This document shows, in pieces, positions 52,452 through 62,155 of a stretch of 64,000 nt of DNA (position 1 is the first letter of the stretch; each line of letters starts with the position of its first letter). The notes below the pieces were generated by a model. The model was not told where the DNA came from. It searched no databases and saw only the letters and a program-made list of their open reading frames with translations. The stretch spans positions 1 to 64,000 of the forward strand of contig NZ_JANUGV010000001.1 of the NCBI RefSeq assembly GCF_024753215.1, written 5' to 3'. The DNA comes from Massilia solisilvae (GTDB lineage Bacteria > Pseudomonadota > Gammaproteobacteria > Burkholderiales > Burkholderiaceae_D). The position numbers were made by a program, and so were the translations under genes.

Positions 52452-52948
52452 CGGGCCACCTGCAGTGCCTGGCCGGCGTTGGGGCCGGGTGTTTGCGAGT
52501 ACGCCTCCAGCGGCGTGAAGCGCAAGGCGACGATGTCTCCGTCCGGGCAGGCCAGCACGGTGCGGATCAGCGCCTGCGAATAGCCGAGCGCGCCCAGGTG
52601 GGCCACGAAGCCGTCGCGAAAGCGTCCGGCAAGCGCCACGTCGTCCGTGCTGGCCGGTTCCTGGCGCGCGTCGCGGCCCTTGAGCTGCAGCGCGCGGTGG
52701 GTGGCCGGCCAGGTGAACACGGCGGCGATGCGGCCGGTTTCGGCCACATGCGCCAGCAGCGGCGCTCCCTGCACCCTGGACAGCAGGACCGTCACCTCGG
52801 TGAGGTCGTCCGATACCTTGCACCCGAGCGCGCGCACCACGCTGGGGCGCTTGTCCGCCCCGCACGAGCCGACCGTAAACGAGATCCCCGGCTGCTGCAT
52901 GAAGGCGGCCAGTTCGGCATCGAGGATCGGGGACGGGGCAGGGGCCAT
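52448..52948 (-). CDS. Pyridoxamine 5'-phosphate oxidase-like FMN-binding protein
   Basis: A 166-residue split-barrel protein: LDAELAAFMQQPGISFTVGSCGADKRPSVVRALGC matches the PNPOx-like/flavin-binding family, which includes F420- or FMN-dependent oxidoreductases and haem-handling proteins. The substrate is unknown. It ends in overlap with the GAF fusion gene, making a two-gene operon whose upstream region carries a TTGAGT/ACTCAA inverted repeat (52968-52989). Confidence 0.8.
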   Translation of the reverse strand: MAPAPSPILDAELAAFMQQPGISFTVGSCGADKRPSVVRALGCKVSDDLTEVTVLLSRVQGAPLLAHVAETGRIAAVFTWPATHRALQLKGRDARQEPASTDDVALAGRFRDGFVAHLGALGYSQALIRTVLACPDGDIVALRFTPLEAYSQTPGPNAGQALQVAR

Positions 52949-52967
52949 GGTCTGGTAATGACAATTG

Positions 52968-53000
52968 TTGAGTGAATGATACTACTCAAGTTGCAATTGC
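52968..53000. promoter_or_regulatory. Candidate operator of the PNPOx-like operon
   Basis: Inverted repeat TTGAGT-N10-ACTCAA (52968-52989) lies 20-41 bases upstream of the first start codon. Directly adjacent is GTTGCAATTGC (52990-53000), which equals the first 11 bases of the MarR palindrome at 12088-12101. Confidence 0.45.
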
Positions 53001-53052
53001 GTGCGCGGGAACTGATCCGGTGAGATCGCAGCGCAGCCCGCGCCGCCTCGGC

Positions 53053-54327
53053 TCACATCGTCATGAACATCGCCACCACGGCCACCAGCATGACCGCCAC
53101 GCCGAACCAGCCGATGACGGTGTGGCGCGTGGACAGGGTGAACTGGCCCATGATCTTGTTGTTATGGGCCAGCATCATCATCACCGTCATGATCGGCACC
53201 GCGATCACGCCGTTGATCTGGGCCGACAGCACCAGCGCCTTGATCGGGTCCACCGGCGCGAAATCGAGCAGGATGCCGCCGATCGTGGCCAGCGCGATGA
53301 TGGCGTAGAACTCGCGCGCCTCGACCACCTTCAGGTCGAGCCCATTACGCCAGCGGAAGCTCTCGGTGACCGCGTAGGCCGCCGAACCGGCCAGCACCGG
53401 CACCGCCAACAGGCCCGTGCCGATGATCCCGAGCGCGAACAGCAGGAACGCGAACTCGCCCGCAACCGGCCGCAGCGCCTCCGCGGCCTGGGCCGAGGTC
53501 TGGATGTTGGTGATGCCGTGCGCACCGAGGGTCACGGCGGTGGTCAGCATGATGAAGTAGGCAACCAGGTTGGAAAAACCCATGCCGAACAGCGTGTCGG
53601 TCTTGATGCGGTTCAGCTGGGCGCCGGCGTCCTTGGCGCCGATGCGCAGTGCGCGCGCGGCGCGGTCGGCGCGGAGCTCCTCGACTTCCTGCGACGCCTG
53701 CCAGAAGAACAGGTAGGGGCTGATGGTGGTGCCGAACACCGCCACGATCAGTCCCACCGAATCCTTGTTGAACGTGAAGTGCGGCCAGACCGTGCGCGCC
53801 AGCACCTCGGTCCACGGCATGTTCACGGCAAAGGCGGTGGCGACGTAGGCGAGCAGGCCGAGCGTGAGCCACTTCAGGTAGCGCACGTAGGTGCCGTAGG
53901 GGAGGAACACCTGCAGTCCCAGGCAGACCAGGCCGAAGCCGAGCGCGTACAGGTGCGCGCTGCCCACCCCGGTCACGAGCCGCATCGCTTCGCCCATGGC
54001 GGCGATGTCGGCGGCGATGTTGATCACGTTGGCGATCAGGAGCAGCAGCACGATCACGTACAGCAGCCAGGGCGAGTATGCGCGGCGGATGTTGGCCGCC
54101 AGGCCGCGCCCGGTGACGCGGCCGATACGTGCCGAGACCAGCTGGATGCCGACCATGAACGGGTAGGTCAGCACCAGGGTCCAGAGCGTATTGAAGCCGA
54201 ATTGCGCGCCGGCCTGCGAGTAGGTCGCGATGCCGGATGGGTCGTCGTCGGCGGCGCCGGTGATCAGCCCGGGGCCGAGTGCTTTGAGTGTCGCGTTGTC
54301 GGTGAGGCGGCGGAACGAGTACTTCAT
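53053..54327 (-). CDS. Nramp family divalent metal transporter
   Basis: A 424-residue inner-membrane transporter with about eleven hydrophobic segments. The metal-site motif in the first helix reads GAADDDPSGIATYSQAGAQ (about residues 24-42), equivalent to the DPGN motif of MntH but with DPSG, a variant seen in a distinct Nramp-like branch that may handle Mg2+ or other ions. ADIAAMGEA and FGTTISPYLFFWQ follow. Start MKYSFRRL at 54327; an ATG five codons upstream is possible. The substrate is therefore uncertain. Confidence 0.88.
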   Translation of the reverse strand: MKYSFRRLTDNATLKALGPGLITGAADDDPSGIATYSQAGAQFGFNTLWTLVLTYPFMVGIQLVSARIGRVTGRGLAANIRRAYSPWLLYVIVLLLLIANVINIAADIAAMGEAMRLVTGVGSAHLYALGFGLVCLGLQVFLPYGTYVRYLKWLTLGLLAYVATAFAVNMPWTEVLARTVWPHFTFNKDSVGLIVAVFGTTISPYLFFWQASQEVEELRADRAARALRIGAKDAGAQLNRIKTDTLFGMGFSNLVAYFIMLTTAVTLGAHGITNIQTSAQAAEALRPVAGEFAFLLFALGIIGTGLLAVPVLAGSAAYAVTESFRWRNGLDLKVVEAREFYAIIALATIGGILLDFAPVDPIKALVLSAQINGVIAVPIMTVMMMLAHNNKIMGQFTLSTRHTVIGWFGVAVMLVAVVAMFMTM

Positions 54328-54473
54328 GGATGGCCTGCGCAAGTACGACCGGGCGCGGCCAGACGACGGTCAGCGCGCCAGGGATGGATCGAATGGATGG
54401 GGACTGTTCATGGTCGGGGCGAAGTGTAGCATGGCCGATCAGGGGCTGCCTACCGGGCCGTGCGCCTGCGCGT

Positions 54474-54965
54474 TCAAGGTGCCGTGTCGGCGGCCCGCGG
54501 CAGCCAGCCCAGCTCCTCGCGAAAGCCGGCGCCGCCGTCCTCGCAGACCAGGTGCCACATCGTCTTCCCGCCGCGCCTCACGATCACGCCATCTTCGACG
54601 TACGGCGTGCGCTCGGCATCGTCGGCACGGGCGGACTTGCTGTACACCTCGTAGCGGTACCCGCCCCGGTCGAAGACCACGCGCGTGACGCCGCCGCCGA
54701 ACAGGGGCGTGGTGGCCAGCCCGAACCGACCCGCTCCGGCCGCGCGCGTGCCTGCGCGCGGGAAGGACATCTCGACACCATCGCGGCCACCGAACCGGTA
54801 CGCGAGCTGGCCGCGCACGCCCTGCGGGCGGCACAGTGACACGGTCTTTGCGCCCACCTGGCACGAGAACACCACCGCCTCGTCCGGCGTGCACAACTGC
54901 GCGTTGGCCTGCGGCGCCAGGTTTACCGCCAGCAGGAGCGCAAGCACTGGTCTATTCCATCGCAT
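54474..54965 (-). CDS. Secreted small protein overlapping the GH19 gene; candidate immunity protein
   Basis: A 163-residue protein with a clear signal peptide (MRWNRPVLALLLAVNLAPQANA). The mature part has three cysteines (QLCTPDE, FSCQVG, LCRPQG) and a beta-rich pattern (GQLAYRFGGRDGVEMSFP, VVFDRGGYRYEVYS, KTMWHLVCEDGG). I do not know the family by name, though similar sequences are common beside cell-wall hydrolases. AAAGGA lies six bases before the chosen ATG, and the start lies within the end of the GH19 gene (14-base overlap), so the two are coupled. An inhibitor of the GH19 enzyme is the leading guess. Confidence 0.72.
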   Translation of the reverse strand: MRWNRPVLALLLAVNLAPQANAQLCTPDEAVVFSCQVGAKTVSLCRPQGVRGQLAYRFGGRDGVEMSFPRAGTRAAGAGRFGLATTPLFGGGVTRVVFDRGGYRYEVYSKSARADDAERTPYVEDGVIVRRGGKTMWHLVCEDGGAGFREELGWLPRAADTAP

Positions 54966-55668
54966 TGCAGATCCTTTCATAGCGTGCCCTCCGGTCGTCC
55001 AGGCCATTGAGGCCGCCATTGACCTTTTGCGTGACCGCCGCTACGTCGCCACCGTCGGCCACCGCGTTGATGTCGTTCGCCTGCCAGAAGTAGAACGCCG
55101 ACTCGATGCCGTAGCCGAGATCGGAGCCGAGCAAATCCGGGGTGGCCACGAAGTCGCGCGGGTCTTGCGGCTGGCGCTGGTTGTGGCAGGCGGTGAAGGC
55201 ATGGTAGTTGTCCTTGCCGGTCAGCTGGATCAGGCCGCGCCCGCGGTAGCGGTAACCGTCGCCCGAGCTTTCGTCGCCGTTCCCGAGCCGCAGGGCGTAC
55301 ACGTAGCTGAGCAGGTTTTGCGGATTGTGGGCGTAGGCCGCTTCGTCGGTCCACAGTTTGGGGCGCAACTGGGCCGGTTTGCCGTCCGGGCCGAGCGCGC
55401 AGTTGTCGCTGGCCGCATCGTACCTGGCGGCGCCGCCCTTGCAGCCGAATACCTGGCGCATGCGCGGGCCCGAATAGCTGCCGTTTTCGACCGCGTTGCG
55501 AAACGCGCTTTCATGGCCGATCTGGGACAGGAAGTGGGCGATGCGATTGCGCGTGTTGACCTCGTAGGCCAGCGCATACGCGTTGAGCGCGTCGAGCATG
55601 GCGGCGTAGTAGTCCGCGCTGTTGGTGCTGTCGGCCGCCTGCAGCAGCCCGACGGTGATGGCTGCCAT
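54952..55668 (-). CDS. GH19 chitinase/lysozyme-like hydrolase without signal peptide
   Basis: A 238-residue enzyme. AHFLSQIGHESAFRN carries the probable catalytic Glu53 and GYRYRGRGLIQLTGKDNYHAF (about residues 138-158) is the GH19 signature. N-terminus MAAITVGLLQAAD has no signal peptide, so export to murein would need a holin, cell lysis or type VI secretion. There are no phage genes around. The overlapping downstream gene encodes a secreted protein, fitting an effector/immunity pair. The upstream region shows no clear promoter. Confidence 0.85.
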   Translation of the reverse strand: MAAITVGLLQAADSTNSADYYAAMLDALNAYALAYEVNTRNRIAHFLSQIGHESAFRNAVENGSYSGPRMRQVFGCKGGAARYDAASDNCALGPDGKPAQLRPKLWTDEAAYAHNPQNLLSYVYALRLGNGDESSGDGYRYRGRGLIQLTGKDNYHAFTACHNQRQPQDPRDFVATPDLLGSDLGYGIESAFYFWQANDINAVADGGDVAAVTQKVNGGLNGLDDRRARYERICNAME

Positions 55669-55782
55669 CGTCGTTTCCCCGCACTCGCTTCATATGCTGG
55701 GATGATGGCACCGTATTGATGAGCTTGCACGGCCTTTTGCCGCGAACGGACAGGTAACGTATTAAATCCGCAACCTGAGCTT

Positions 55783-55876
55783 CGTCGTCCCCGGGCCAGG
55801 CGCCCCCCTTGGCGGGGACCCATGGGCCGCGTGCGTATTCGCTCAGCGTGGGTCCCGGCTTGCGCCGGGACGACGG
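55783..55876. repeat. Palindromic repeat family A, copy 8
   Basis: A degenerate left arm (CGTCGTCCCCGGG..GGCGGGGACCCATG, with an insertion in the hairpin) and an intact right arm (CGTGGGTCCCGGC..GCCGGGACGACGG) near the hemL stop. Confidence 0.8.
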
Positions 55877-55895
55877 GTTCGAGGTGAGCGGTGCG

Positions 55896-57183
<1,288 letters not shown>

Positions 57184-57194
<11 letters not shown>

Positions 57195-58041
57195 GGTCCG
57201 GTTGATGTGTCGAGGGTGTCATGCCCGCGCCAGCCTGCTCGGCGCGGAAGAATTTGTTGGGCACGAGTTTACCCATGCCGAAGCGCTGGGCATGGGCCAG
57301 CGCGCCTGTGGTGTATTCCTGCGCCAGCCGCGCGGCCGGCCCGGCCTCGTGGCCGCGCGCCATCAGCGCGGCCAGCGCGGCCGACAGCGTGGAGCCGGCG
57401 CCGATGAACGGGCCCGGCAAGGCCTGCCATTCGAGCTCGGCGAGCAGGCCGTCGCGGTCGAACAGCTTGTTGCAGGGGGCGCCGGCGGCAGTGCTGGCGC
57501 TGGTGACCAGCACGTATTCGCAGCCGCTGGCGATGATCTCGGCCACGTTCTCGCCCAGCGCGGCGGCCTCGCCGCCCTCGCGCCAGGTCTCGGCCATGCG
57601 CGCAAGCTCCACCTGCGATACCATCAGCAGCGACGCTTGCGGCACCAGGATCTGGCGGATCGCCGAGACCATGTCTTCGTCGAGCAGCCCGGAGTCGGGC
57701 AGGCTTGACAGGAACGGGTCGAGGATCAGCGGGACATCGGTGTAGTCGGAGACGATTTCGGCAATGGCCGAGGCCTGCTCCGCGCTGCTCAAGGCGCCAA
57801 CCTTGAACGCGGCGACCGGCATGTCCTCCAGCAGCACCCTGGCCTGGTCCATGACCCAGTCGGGATCGACTTCCTGCACGTCTTCGACGCGAGCCGAATC
57901 GGCGATCAGGATGCTGGTTGCGACCGTCAGCGCATGGCAGCCGTGGGCCGCGCACGCCGCCAGGTCGGCCTGTATGCCGAGCGCGCCGACCGGATCGGAC
58001 ACGCCGAAGGTGAGCACGAGTGGGGTGGTTTGGTTTTGCAC
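57184..58041 (-). CDS. thiD: Hydroxymethylpyrimidine/phosphomethylpyrimidine kinase
   Basis: A 285-residue ribokinase-fold enzyme that phosphorylates HMP and HMP-P for thiamine synthesis. [31 protein letters not shown] is the N-terminal signature and [20 protein letters not shown] plus [19 protein letters not shown] (catalytic-site region) are conserved. In the last motif [11 protein letters not shown] replaces the more usual GTGCTLSAAIA, the cysteine position being serine. No other thiamine gene is close by. Divergent from the rubredoxin gene across 58 bases. Confidence 0.88.
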
Positions 58042-58099
58042 GGCGGGTAGATTAAGATACCTGGTTCACCGCATTTTACTAGATAGAAGGATCGACAAC

Positions 58100-58294
58100 G
58101 TGAGTAGTAACGAAACAACCGCGCAGGCCTACCAGACCTGGATGTGCATGATTTGCGGCTGGGTCTACGACGAACAGGCCGGTGCGCCCGAGGAGGGCAT
58201 TGCACCCGGCACGCGCTGGGCCGACGTGCCGATGAACTGGACCTGTCCCGAGTGCGGCGCACGCAAGGACGACTTCGAAATGACCGCGATCTGA
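58100..58294 (+). CDS. Rubredoxin
   Basis: A 64-residue electron-transfer protein with a single iron held by four cysteines: Cys16 and Cys19 in CMICG, Cys49 and Cys52 in CPECG. The hydrophobic core residues WVYDEQAG and PEEGIAPGTRW are standard. The GTG start is preceded by GAAGG; the frame extends upstream into thiD antisense and is not coding there. It is divergent from thiD, an arrangement common in betaproteobacteria. The redox partner is unknown. Confidence 0.93.
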   Translation: MSSNETTAQAYQTWMCMICGWVYDEQAGAPEEGIAPGTRWADVPMNWTCPECGARKDDFEMTAI

Positions 58295-58307
58295 CGCGGC
58301 CTTGACC

Positions 58308-58880
58308 TCATTCCCGGGCCTGCCCGGGGGGGCGCCTGCCGGCCCGGCCGCCGCTTCCGGCCTCCATGCCGCGCCGCGCCGCGGAATCATCGCGTTCCCG
58401 TACCAGCCAATAGACCAGTCCCAGCGCCAGCAGGGCGCCAGCCATGGCGGCCACCTTGGCCGGGCTGGCCTGCTCCTCCAGCACCACGAACTTGCGCGCC
58501 AGCGCGATGAGCGCGATCAGGATCACGGTCTTGACCTGGATGATGCTCTCGTTGCGCAGCGCCACCTTGACGATCGAGTGCTTGAATTCGAGCGCGATCA
58601 GCACGGTCATGATCATGCCGAACACGAGCTGGAAGGTCTCCGGCTCGAGCACATCGAGCGTTTCCGTCGCCAGCATATGCGTCACCACGCGCACCAGCTC
58701 GACCAGGGCGACGATGATCACGACCGCGATCAGCCCGCTCAGCACGAGCGCCACCAGCTGCTCGAAGCGCTCGTAGAGCGTCATCACCTGCCACAGCCGC
58801 CTGGCCTCCACGCCCAGTTTCGTACGTGCGCGCTCCGGCGGTTCTTCGTGCAGCCGTTCTCCGATCGGTCTCTCTCGCAT
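58308..58880 (-). CDS. PsiE-like membrane protein
   Basis: A 190-residue inner-membrane protein with four transmembrane segments (first LVALVLSGLIAVVIIVALVE, about residues 44-63) and the PsiE pattern ALEFKHSIVKVALR and ALIALARKFVVLE. PsiE is induced by phosphate starvation in E. coli, but its function is unclear; no Pho box was recognised here. The C-terminus is a glycine/arginine/proline-rich tail of about 25 residues. Start MRERPIGERL, with AAGG nine bases upstream. Confidence 0.82.
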   Translation of the reverse strand: MRERPIGERLHEEPPERARTKLGVEARRLWQVMTLYERFEQLVALVLSGLIAVVIIVALVELVRVVTHMLATETLDVLEPETFQLVFGMIMTVLIALEFKHSIVKVALRNESIIQVKTVILIALIALARKFVVLEEQASPAKVAAMAGALLALGLVYWLVRERDDSAARRGMEAGSGGRAGRRPPGQARE

Positions 58881-58959
58881 GGGCGCAACCTTTCCGCGGT
58901 ATGCGCCAAGTGTAGTGCGAATTGGCGCCATGGATGGGCGGCAAACGTGCGCGCGGGCC

Positions 58960-60417
58960 TTACGCTTCGCCAGCCCCTGCCTTGATCGCCTCGAAGCGCG
59001 CCAGCGTGCGCTTGCGCGCGCTGTCGTGCTCGACGATGGGCCACGGATAATCGCGTCCCATCTGCACCCCCTTGGCCAGCAGCAGCATCGGCTCGGCCAG
59101 GGACGGCGCATGGATCTCGCGCGCGTCGAGCGCGGCCAGTTGCGGCAGGTAGCGCCGGATGAAGTTGCCGTCCGGGTCGAACTTGCGCGACTGGGTGAGC
59201 GGATTGAAGATGCGGAACCACGGCTGGGCATCGCAGCCGGTCGAAGCGGCCCACTGCCAGCCGCCGTTGTTCGACGCCAGGTCGTAATCGTTCAGCTTGA
59301 GCGCGAAGTAGCGCTCGCCGCGCCGCCAGTCGATGCCCAGGTCCTTGGTCAGGAAGCTGGCGGCGAGCATGCGCAGCCGGTTGTGCATGAACCCGGTCTG
59401 GTTGAGTTGGGCCATCGCCGCGTCCACCAGCGGGTAGCCGGTGCGCCCTTCGCACCAGGCGGCAAAGGCATCGTCGGCAGCAGGCCCCTGTTCCCAGGCG
59501 ACGGCGTCGAACGCGCTCTTGAACGACTGCGTCACCACGCGCGGGTGGTGGTACAGGATCATCGCGTAGAACTCGCGCCAGATGAGCTCCGACAGCCATA
59601 CTTCGGCGCCGGCGGCCCCGTGCGCGCCCATCTGCCGGGCGGTGCGCGCCAGGTGGCGGATCGAGGTGGTGCCAAAGCGCAGGTGCACCGACAAGCGCGA
59701 GGTCGCGTCATCGGCGGGGAAGTCGCGCGCCGTGCCGTAGCTGGCGATGCGGTCGAGGAAGCGCTCGAACAGCTGCGTGGCCCCGCTCATGCCCGCCGGC
59801 CCGACCGGCGTCGCCGGTTCGACAAACCCGATGTCGGCCAGGCTGGGCAGGGCACTTGCGGCGGACGGGGGCGCAAGGCGCGCGGCCAGCGGCTCGATCT
59901 CCCACGGCGCGAGCGCGTCCGGATTGGCGGCCAGCTGGCGCAGCCAGGCGTTCTTGTAGGGTGTGAAGACCGAGAACGGCTGCCCGCCCAGGGTCAGCAC
60001 TTCGCTGCGTTCGAACACCACCTGGTCCTTGGAGGTCGCAAGCAGGCGCCCGTCCGCCGCCAGCGTGCGCGCGACCCGGTCGTCGCGGGCGATGGCGTGA
60101 GGCTCGTAGTCGTGGTTGGCGAATACGGTCTGGACCCCCAGCTCGGCGGCCAGGCGCGGGATCTCCTCCTCGGCGCGCCCGTGGCGCACGATCAGGGTGC
60201 CGCCAAGCCGGCGCAGGTCGGCATCCAGTTCGCGCAGGCTGGCGTGGATGAAGTGCACGCGCCGGTCGTCGCGCGGCAGGCCGGCGAGGATGTCGGTGTC
60301 GAACACGAAGGCGCAATACACGCTGCTTGAACCGGCCAGCGCACGGTGCAGGGCGGCATGGTCGAAGCTGCGCAGGTCGCGCCGGAACCAGACGAGGGAC
60401 TTGCTTTTAGGCATCAT
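58960..60417 (-). CDS. phrB: Deoxyribodipyrimidine photolyase (class I)
   Basis: A 485-residue light-driven DNA repair flavoprotein that splits cyclobutane pyrimidine dimers. The N-terminal antenna domain starts LVWFRRDLRSFDHAAL; the FAD domain contains RFGTTSIRHLAR, WREFYAMILYHHPRV, CEGRTGYPLVDAAMAQLNQTG and the signature DLASNNGGWQWAASTGCDAQPWFRIFNP-type block (about residues 380-410). Tryptophans of the electron chain appear present. I use the first of two tandem ATGs; the frame continues upstream without support. Cryptochrome-like function is a less likely alternative. Confidence 0.93.
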   Translation of the reverse strand: MMPKSKSLVWFRRDLRSFDHAALHRALAGSSSVYCAFVFDTDILAGLPRDDRRVHFIHASLRELDADLRRLGGTLIVRHGRAEEEIPRLAAELGVQTVFANHDYEPHAIARDDRVARTLAADGRLLATSKDQVVFERSEVLTLGGQPFSVFTPYKNAWLRQLAANPDALAPWEIEPLAARLAPPSAASALPSLADIGFVEPATPVGPAGMSGATQLFERFLDRIASYGTARDFPADDATSRLSVHLRFGTTSIRHLARTARQMGAHGAAGAEVWLSELIWREFYAMILYHHPRVVTQSFKSAFDAVAWEQGPAADDAFAAWCEGRTGYPLVDAAMAQLNQTGFMHNRLRMLAASFLTKDLGIDWRRGERYFALKLNDYDLASNNGGWQWAASTGCDAQPWFRIFNPLTQSRKFDPDGNFIRRYLPQLAALDAREIHAPSLAEPMLLLAKGVQMGRDYPWPIVEHDSARKRTLARFEAIKAGAGEA

Positions 60418-60592
60418 TTGATGTGCGGGGTCAATGCGACCCGGCATTTTACTGGCTACGATGGGCCTTAGCTGCGCGCGGCACGGCATTTGCGGGGCCG
60501 GCGGCCCGATTCAGTGTAAACTATCGAAAAATCCAACGTTGTAGGATGGATAAGCGGTAGCCTGTCAGAGTGAGCCCATAGGAAGTCAGCGT

Positions 60593-61255
60593 ATGAAGAA
60601 AAGCAAGGTCGGCACAACTCTACCCATGCCCGGGATGCCGCAGGAGCGGATCGACACGCTTGGCAAGGCGGCCTCGGCTACCGCGGCGTCGGGCCTGAAC
60701 CTGGCCAACCATTTTCTCATTGCCATGCCCGCGATGCAGGACCCGATTTTCGGCGGCACCGTGGTCTATGTGTGCGAGCACAACGACAAGGGCGTGCTCG
60801 GGGTGGTGATCAACAAGCCGACCGACATGACCATGGACGTGCTGTTCGACCGTATCGACCTGAAGCTGTCCGAGGGCCTCAAGAGCACGGTCAGCAGCGC
60901 GCCGATCATGTTCGGCGGCCCGGTCCAGGACGACCGCGGCTTCGTGCTGCATTCGCCGGGCGGGCGTTACTCGTCCTCGCTGGCCGTGACCGACGAGGTG
61001 GCATTCACCACCTCGATCGACGTGCTCGAGGCGGTGGCCAACGGCGATGGCCCGCAGCGCATGCTGGTGTCGATCGGCTACGCCGGCTGGAGCCCCGGCC
61101 AGCTCGAGGAAGAAATCGCCAAGAACGGCTGGCTGACGGTGAACGCCGACGCCCGCGTGCTGTTCGACCTGCCGATCGAGGAGCGCTACAACGCCGCCAT
61201 CAAACTCCTGGGAATCGACCCGCTGATGCTCGCACCTGAGGCCGGCCATGCGTAA
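60593..61255 (+). CDS. YqgE/AlgH family protein
   Basis: A 220-residue cytoplasmic protein of the DUF179 family: NLANHFLIAMPAMQDPIFGGTVVYVCEHN at about residues 35-65, NKPTDMTMDVLF, MFGGPVQDDRGFVLH and the C-terminal GYAGWSPGQLEEEIAKNGWL. AlgH in Pseudomonas influences alginate gene expression, but the molecular activity is unsettled. The N-terminal 30 residues are longer than in E. coli YqgE. It begins the yqgE-ruvX-pyrR-pyrB-pyrC' run; two bases separate it from ruvX. Confidence 0.9.
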   Translation: MKKSKVGTTLPMPGMPQERIDTLGKAASATAASGLNLANHFLIAMPAMQDPIFGGTVVYVCEHNDKGVLGVVINKPTDMTMDVLFDRIDLKLSEGLKSTVSSAPIMFGGPVQDDRGFVLHSPGGRYSSSLAVTDEVAFTTSIDVLEAVANGDGPQRMLVSIGYAGWSPGQLEEEIAKNGWLTVNADARVLFDLPIEERYNAAIKLLGIDPLMLAPEAGHA

Positions 61256-61257
61256 TA

Positions 61258-61650
61258 ATGGTTGACATCGTCCTGGGCTTCGACTTTGGCATCAAGCGCA
61301 TCGGCATCGCGATGGGGAACACCCTGACGGGCCAGGCGCAACCGCTTTCCGTCATCAAGGCCGTCGATAACGCCACCCGTTTCAAGGCCATCGGCGAACT
61401 GATCGAGCAATGGCGCCCGGCGCGCCTGGTGGTCGGCGAACCGCGTCATCCGGACGGCGCCGAGCACGACATGACGCTGCGCGCGCGCCGCTTTGCCAAC
61501 CAACTCAATGGCCGCTTCAGCCTGCCCGTCACGCTCGTGGACGAGCGCTATTCGTCGGCAGTCATCCCCGCCAAGCGCGGCGAGATCATCGACGCCAAGG
61601 CGGCCGCAATCATTTTGCAACAATACTTTGACGACCATGTCCAAAACTAG
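61258..61650 (+). CDS. ruvX: Putative pre-16S rRNA nuclease / Holliday junction resolvase YqgF
   Basis: A 130-residue RNase H-fold protein. GFDFGIKRIGIAMGN supplies the first catalytic aspartate (about residue 8), LVVGEPRHPDG the central region and VDERYSSA the conserved glutamate-bearing motif. YqgF is required for 16S rRNA 5'-end maturation in E. coli and was earlier proposed as a Holliday junction resolvase. The gene overlaps pyrR by 14 bases. Confidence 0.92.
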   Translation: MVDIVLGFDFGIKRIGIAMGNTLTGQAQPLSVIKAVDNATRFKAIGELIEQWRPARLVVGEPRHPDGAEHDMTLRARRFANQLNGRFSLPVTLVDERYSSAVIPAKRGEIIDAKAAAIILQQYFDDHVQN

Positions 61651-62155
61651 TGACGACTTCGACGCCGAAGCGCTGTACCGCACCCTGCTCGGGCAGGTGC
61701 GGGACGGCCTTGCCGGCGTCGGCGATGCCGCCATCGTCGGCATCCATTCCGGTGGCGCGTGGCTGGCCGAACGGCTCGCGCGCGACCTCGACCTGAACGG
61801 ACGGCTGGGCTTTATCGACGTCTCGTTCTACCGGGACGACTACGCGAAGAAGGGTCTGCACCCCGACGTGAAGCCGACCCACATCCCGTTCAACGTGGAC
61901 GGCGCCACCATCGTGCTGGTGGACGACGTGCTGTTCACCGGGCGCACCACGCGCGCGGCGATCAATGTGCTGTTCGACTACGGCCGCCCGCAGCGCATCG
62001 TGCTGGCGGCGCTGGTGGACCGCGGCGGGCGCGAGCTGCCGGTGGCGGCCGATTTCGCCGGCGCGCGCGTTACGCTCAAGCCGGGCCAGTCGCTGGCGCT
62101 GCTGAAGAACGCCGACGGCCAACTCTCGCTCACGATCGAAGAAGACAATGTTTAA
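61637..62155 (+). CDS. pyrR: PyrR, bifunctional pyr regulator / uracil phosphoribosyltransferase
   Basis: A 172-residue type I phosphoribosyltransferase. The PRPP loop is [17 protein letters not shown] (about residues 94-110). In Gram-positives PyrR attenuates pyr mRNA; in betaproteobacteria the homologue lies before pyrB and its regulatory role is less certain. I saw no attenuator upstream, as ruvX coding sequence fills the space. The start ATG lies inside ruvX. Overlaps pyrB by eight bases. Confidence 0.93.
   Translation: MSKTSDDFDAEALYRTLLGQVRDGLAGVGDAAIVGIHSGGAWLAERLARDLDLNGRLGFIDVSFYRDDYAKKGLHPDVKPTHIPFNVDGATIVLVDDVLFTGRTTRAAINVLFDYGRPQRIVLAALVDRGGRELPVAADFAGARVTLKPGQSLALLKNADGQLSLTIEEDNV

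Noticed and set aside
51129..52964. A single 611-residue gene reading through the PNPOx-GAF fusion and above it
   Set aside because: The first 170 residues are out-of-frame translation of the PNPOx-like gene 52448-52948. The ATG at 52451 overlapping that stop explains both genes.
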